64,000 nt of DNA. Source: Anas platyrhynchos. Taxonomy: Eukaryota > Chordata > Aves > Anseriformes > Anatidae. The DNA lies in contig NC_092612.1 of the NCBI RefSeq assembly GCF_047663525.1, positions 2,327,501 through 2,391,500 on the forward strand, given 5' to 3'. The notes beneath the pieces are model-generated. The model saw only the letters and a program-made list of their open reading frames with translations. It was not told where the DNA came from and did no database searches. The position numbers and the translations under genes were made by a program. Numbering within the stretch: position 1 is the first letter of the stretch; every line of letters begins with the position of its first letter. Positions 60,828 through 64,000 of the stretch are shown here, piece after piece.

Positions 60828-62867
60828 ACCCACCTCTGGCTCCAGCCTCTGACTAAAGAGAGCTCTGCAGCTGCACTGGTATTTCCCAGCATGACAGCCG
60901 CAGGAATGGCTCCCCTTTGGTGTCACCTGTCTCTAGAGCTTGGAGGCCTCCTGCCTGCATGCGGCCCAATTCTGACTTTTACCTGCCCCGATTGAGATTC
61001 TTTTCAGGACTTGCTGCCCCATGACAGGCAGCACAGTATCTTCCTCCTGTTCATGTAGCATGGTTGCTGGTTACCTCCTCTGTGCCTTTTCCAAGGACCT
61101 GATGGATGCCTCTGCCCAGGGGCTGCCCTTCTGTCAACTTCCTGCTCCCATGGACTTTTAATAAAAGCACTGTTGCACCACATTCTTGACCCATGGTATT
61201 TCTTCATCGTTCTTCTTCCAGACTTCCCCCAAAACTCAGAGCCAGGGCAGTTGGGCTGCTGGCTGCATTCCTGCCTTTGCTACCGGGACCCTTGCTTCTG
61301 CACGTTAAGCTGAAGGAGGGGAGGTTTAGCTTGGACATCAGGAAGAGGTTCTTCTCCAAGAGGGTGGTCGCACACTGGAACAGGCTCCACAGTGAATTAG
61401 TCACTGCACCAAGCCTGTCTGAATTTATGAAGGAATTGGACTGTGCACTTAGGCACATGGTCTAACATTTTGGGAAGACCTGTGCGGTGTCAGGTTTTGG
61501 ACTTGATGTTCCTTAAGGGTCCTTTCCAACTCGAGATATTCTATGATTCTATGATTCTTTGTGCAGCTGGGACAGGGCATTACGACTGAAGATCAGAGGC
61601 CCCAGTGGGTCTTGTAGAGGACAGGCCCCTGAACCTCCTCCCTTCTCTCACCGGGTAGAATGGCAATGAGTACCGAATCCTATTGTGAAAACATGAAAAA
61701 GCAACAGCCATCTTGCACAGCCACCACAGCATGTTTGACCCCTTTATATTGCCTTTTCTATGGTCAGCCGTGGAGGTCTGGGGAGACAGAGAGATGGCCA
61801 CTGCATGGTCAGGGCTGCTGCCACCTGCTGACTGTGCCCACGTGCACAGCTGCAGGTGGTGGCACTGGGAAGGGGTGAAGGAGACACAACCAAGTCTGCC
61901 CCAGGTTCCCCTCACATCCATGTACCCATTGCAGCCATCCAGATCCAGGAAACACAAACGCCTTGAGTAGGCGGTGCGTGTCCGTACCCGCCTCATGTCC
62001 CTTCATTCCCTAAGTGTCTTCTGATTGTGTGATCCTGGCTCTGCACAGTGGTCTTTCTTTGAGACTGTTCCTGTGAGGGAAATCAAGAAGAGCAGCGGGG
62101 CAGCACGTTGGTCAGTGGTGGGGGCTCAGGAGAACATGCATCACCCATAATTGTCAAGGCAGGGGAAGGGAAAAATGGCATTTCTGCCCGTCCACACAAC
62201 TCCCCAGGCTCCATTGCAAGGGCCGCCAGCCAACCACTGGGTGCTGCCTCACATAGCATCCCATGCATGCTGGGTGAGGGCAGAGTGGTGGGAGGCAGCA
62301 GGCGTGTCTCCTCACGGCTGTTATGGCCCGGTGTTCTGGGGGCCTGGCCATGCAGATTGCTTTGTGTGCTGGTGTGTGAGGAAGGGCAGCCAAGGCCTGG
62401 CAGCATGTCTGCAGCATGGAGCTGTGTGGAGCACTGCTGTCCTACTTGGCCAGAGCTGTGTCCATCAGCTACAGGTAGGCAAGCTGTGTATCCAGGGAAG
62501 AGCTTCTGGCCCAGTGGTGGGGAAAAGCTTGCCAGTGCTCCATCGAGATGTGGGAGGAAACGGAGGGAAACTGGAGGGGGTGGAGTAAAGGCTGGTGGGG
62601 GGCCCTCAGCCTCTTTTGGATGCCCCATGGCCTCTGCAGTAGCTCCAACCAGGCCTTTTCCTCTGGGGAGCCTGTGGCAACTCTCTTTTAAGAGCTGTGC
62701 TGCCTGGGGTAGGGCGTGGAGGTGAGGGAATGGCTGCAGGACCTCTGAGAATGCCCTGGGTGGCAACTGGTAGGATTGGACCCAGAAAGATGGTGCGTCC
62801 ATATGGCAAGTGGGGAGAACAGGAAGTGTCAAGGAAAAACTCTGCTCAAGAATGTGGTATAACAGTT
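60728..62867. repeat. Right arm of the large inverted repeat
   Basis: Reverse partner of about 57,818-59,656. The spacer between the arms is only about 1.07 kb. This arm alone has the CR1 tail at 61,284-61,557, which shifts the pairing by about 275 bases. No gene is recognised between 61,170 and 62,867. Confidence 0.9.
61284..61557 (+). mobile_element. CR1 LINE, 3' fragment inside one inverted-repeat arm
   Basis: Typical CR1 3' text (AGAGGGTGGTCGCACACTGG, CAGGCTCCACAG, TGATGTTCCTTAAGGGTCC) ending in the terminal ATTCTATGATTCTATGATTC repeat. It interrupts sequence that is continuous in the other arm near 59,105, so it was inserted after the arms duplicated, or was lost from the left arm by conversion. 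Confidence 0.9.
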
Positions 62868-63189
62868 TTTATTACTGCTGTAGGGGATTGTAGGGAATCA
62901 GGGAGACGGCAGGAAGGCAGTCCCTGTCTCCTTGCAGAAGGTAGAGCGGTACTGAGAAACAGCCGTGCCACAGGAGGCGTCCGTTCCTTGGCTGCATCGT
63001 CATGGGGCAGCAAGTCCTGAAGCAAAGCTCAAACAAGGAGGAGAAGGACAGAGGGTCCCATGCAGGCACAAGACCTCCAAGCTCTGGAAACCAGTGACAC
63101 CGAAGGGGAGCTCTTTGTGATGTCATGTCAGGATGTTCCACGGCAGCTGAGGAGATCTCCTTCGTCAGGGGCAGGAGCCAGACGTGGGC

Positions 63190-63570
63190 TTAGCAGGGCC
63201 CGCAGTTGCCACTGAGGTACCTGAGGCCCCGGCGCCAGCCACCGTATCCGCAGCTCCCAAAGGCTCCATAGCCCCCATAGCCGCCAAGGCCTCCATAACC
63301 CCCAAGGCCTCCATAACCCCCAAAGGCACCACGGCCTCCAAAAGTGCCGCCAAAGCCCCCTGCAACAGCCGGGACTCCTGCCGAGCCAACTACGGCGTGC
63401 TGAGGGAAGGAGCTGAGGATGGGTCCGGGCAAGGTGAGCACCGTGGCCGGGGGCTGGATCACCACGGTGGAGTCGGGGCACTGCCGCACGCAGGGCTCGT
63501 TGGCGCTGTCAGCCAGCGGGGTCGGGGCAGCCACCCCGCACACAGGGGCACACAGGCTGGAGCAGGACAT
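63190..63570 (-). CDS. Claw/scale-type beta-keratin, short form, 126 residues
   Basis: Same N-terminus (Thr for Ala at 17), core and end as its paralogues, but the Gly-rich domain lacks 18 residues, including the LLGSGG segment. Reading frame intact. Intron 63,592-63,689 (98 bp, donor GTAAGT); ATG at 63,570 lies 22 bases after the acceptor. Poly(A) signal AATAAA at 62,868-62,873. It is the mirror partner of the gene at 57,067. Its upstream flank runs to the window edge, where another divergent gene is expected by analogy. Confidence 0.95.
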   Translation of the reverse strand: MSCSSLCAPVCGVAAPTPLADSANEPCVRQCPDSTVVIQPPATVLTLPGPILSSFPQHAVVGSAGVPAVAGGFGGTFGGRGAFGGYGGLGGYGGLGGYGGYGAFGSCGYGGWRRGLRYLSGNCGPC

Positions 63571-63752
63571 CTTCCACGTAGGCAAGGAGTACTGCAAAGG
63601 GCAGGCAGAGTTAGGCAAGGGTCTGGGGAGAGGCTGTATTGATGGAGGCAGGGAGAGAGCCCCGAGAAGCCTCCAAGAGCACGACTTACCCAGGTGATCT
63701 GTTCAGAGACAAGTGGAGGAAGCAGGATAGAGGGCTGCAAAGCCCTCAGCCC

Positions 63753-63759
63753 TTTTATA
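63753..63759 (-). promoter_or_regulatory. TATA box of the claw-type gene at 63,190
   Basis: TATAAAA on the minus strand, with exon 1 at about 63,690-63,727. Confidence 0.87.
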
Positions 63760-63796
63760 TCTGTCTCAGGGAGCCTGTGGAATCAGGCAGGACGTG

Positions 63797-63825
63797 GAAG
63801 CCTCAGATATTCATGCAATAAAGCT
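63797..63825 (-). promoter_or_regulatory. Conserved upstream element, gene at 63,190
   Basis: Minus-strand AGCTTTATTGCATGAATATC followed by TGAGGCTTCC, the same element as at 56,041, 56,806 and 60,140. The remaining flank to 64,000 resembles the upstream region at 56,070-56,230. Confidence 0.6.
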
Positions 63826-64000
63826 GACTACCCTTCATGACACACGTGGTGATGCGGGGGCTATTATATCTCTCCCCAGTGGGGGACACTGAGGCACAAA
63901 TGTGCCCTGGGGAACAGGAACGTGACAGGAGGAGTAGACCATGACGCGCACATACATGAAAGGCCAGCCACTGCTGAAGCTGATCTTATGACATGAATAA

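Overview
The window is bird DNA, most likely chicken or a close galliform. It is a stretch of the epidermal differentiation complex holding corneous beta-protein (beta-keratin) genes, the structural proteins of feather, claw and scale. The basis is eight feather-keratin coding exons, four intact claw/scale-type coding exons, two divergent relatives, and CR1 LINE tails ending in ATTCTATG-type repeats. Every gene has the family layout: TATA box, short non-coding exon 1, one intron ending about 20 bases before ATG, and a single coding exon 2. The species and the chromosome (microchromosome 25 type) are inferred from remembered family members, not from a search.

Bases 1-22,956: a head-to-tail array with a period of exactly 4,027 bp, about 5.7 copies, entering from the left edge. 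Each full unit carries one minus-strand feather keratin gene with its own promoter, intron and poly(A) signal, plus an LTR-type retroelement fossil of about 1.1 kb. I found only about ten single-base differences and no length differences between units. Bases 22,956-30,430: two and a fraction older, diverged units (feather genes 6-8) without that fossil; one spacer instead has a CR1 tail. Coding exons stay nearly identical while spacers do not, which points to gene conversion.

Bases 30,430-54,950: AT-rich DNA, mostly without recognisable genes, with two isolated plus-strand genes for atypical beta-proteins (coding 42,386-42,763 and 52,754-53,161). They share a homologous promoter module and long introns. 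Simple repeats and faint ancient SINE-like pieces lie between them.

Bases 54,950-64,000: a claw/scale-type cluster in alternating orientation: minus (55,050), plus (57,067), a truncated minus remnant (59,557), plus (60,393), minus (63,190). The right half is a large inverted duplication: the remnant and its flank mirror the 60,393 gene, and the 57,067 gene mirrors the 63,190 gene. A CR1 tail interrupts only one arm. The intact promoters share a distal element around ATGAATATCTGGGG. All products are expected to polymerise through a central beta-sheet core of about 34 residues and to cross-link through terminal cysteines in cornifying keratinocytes.
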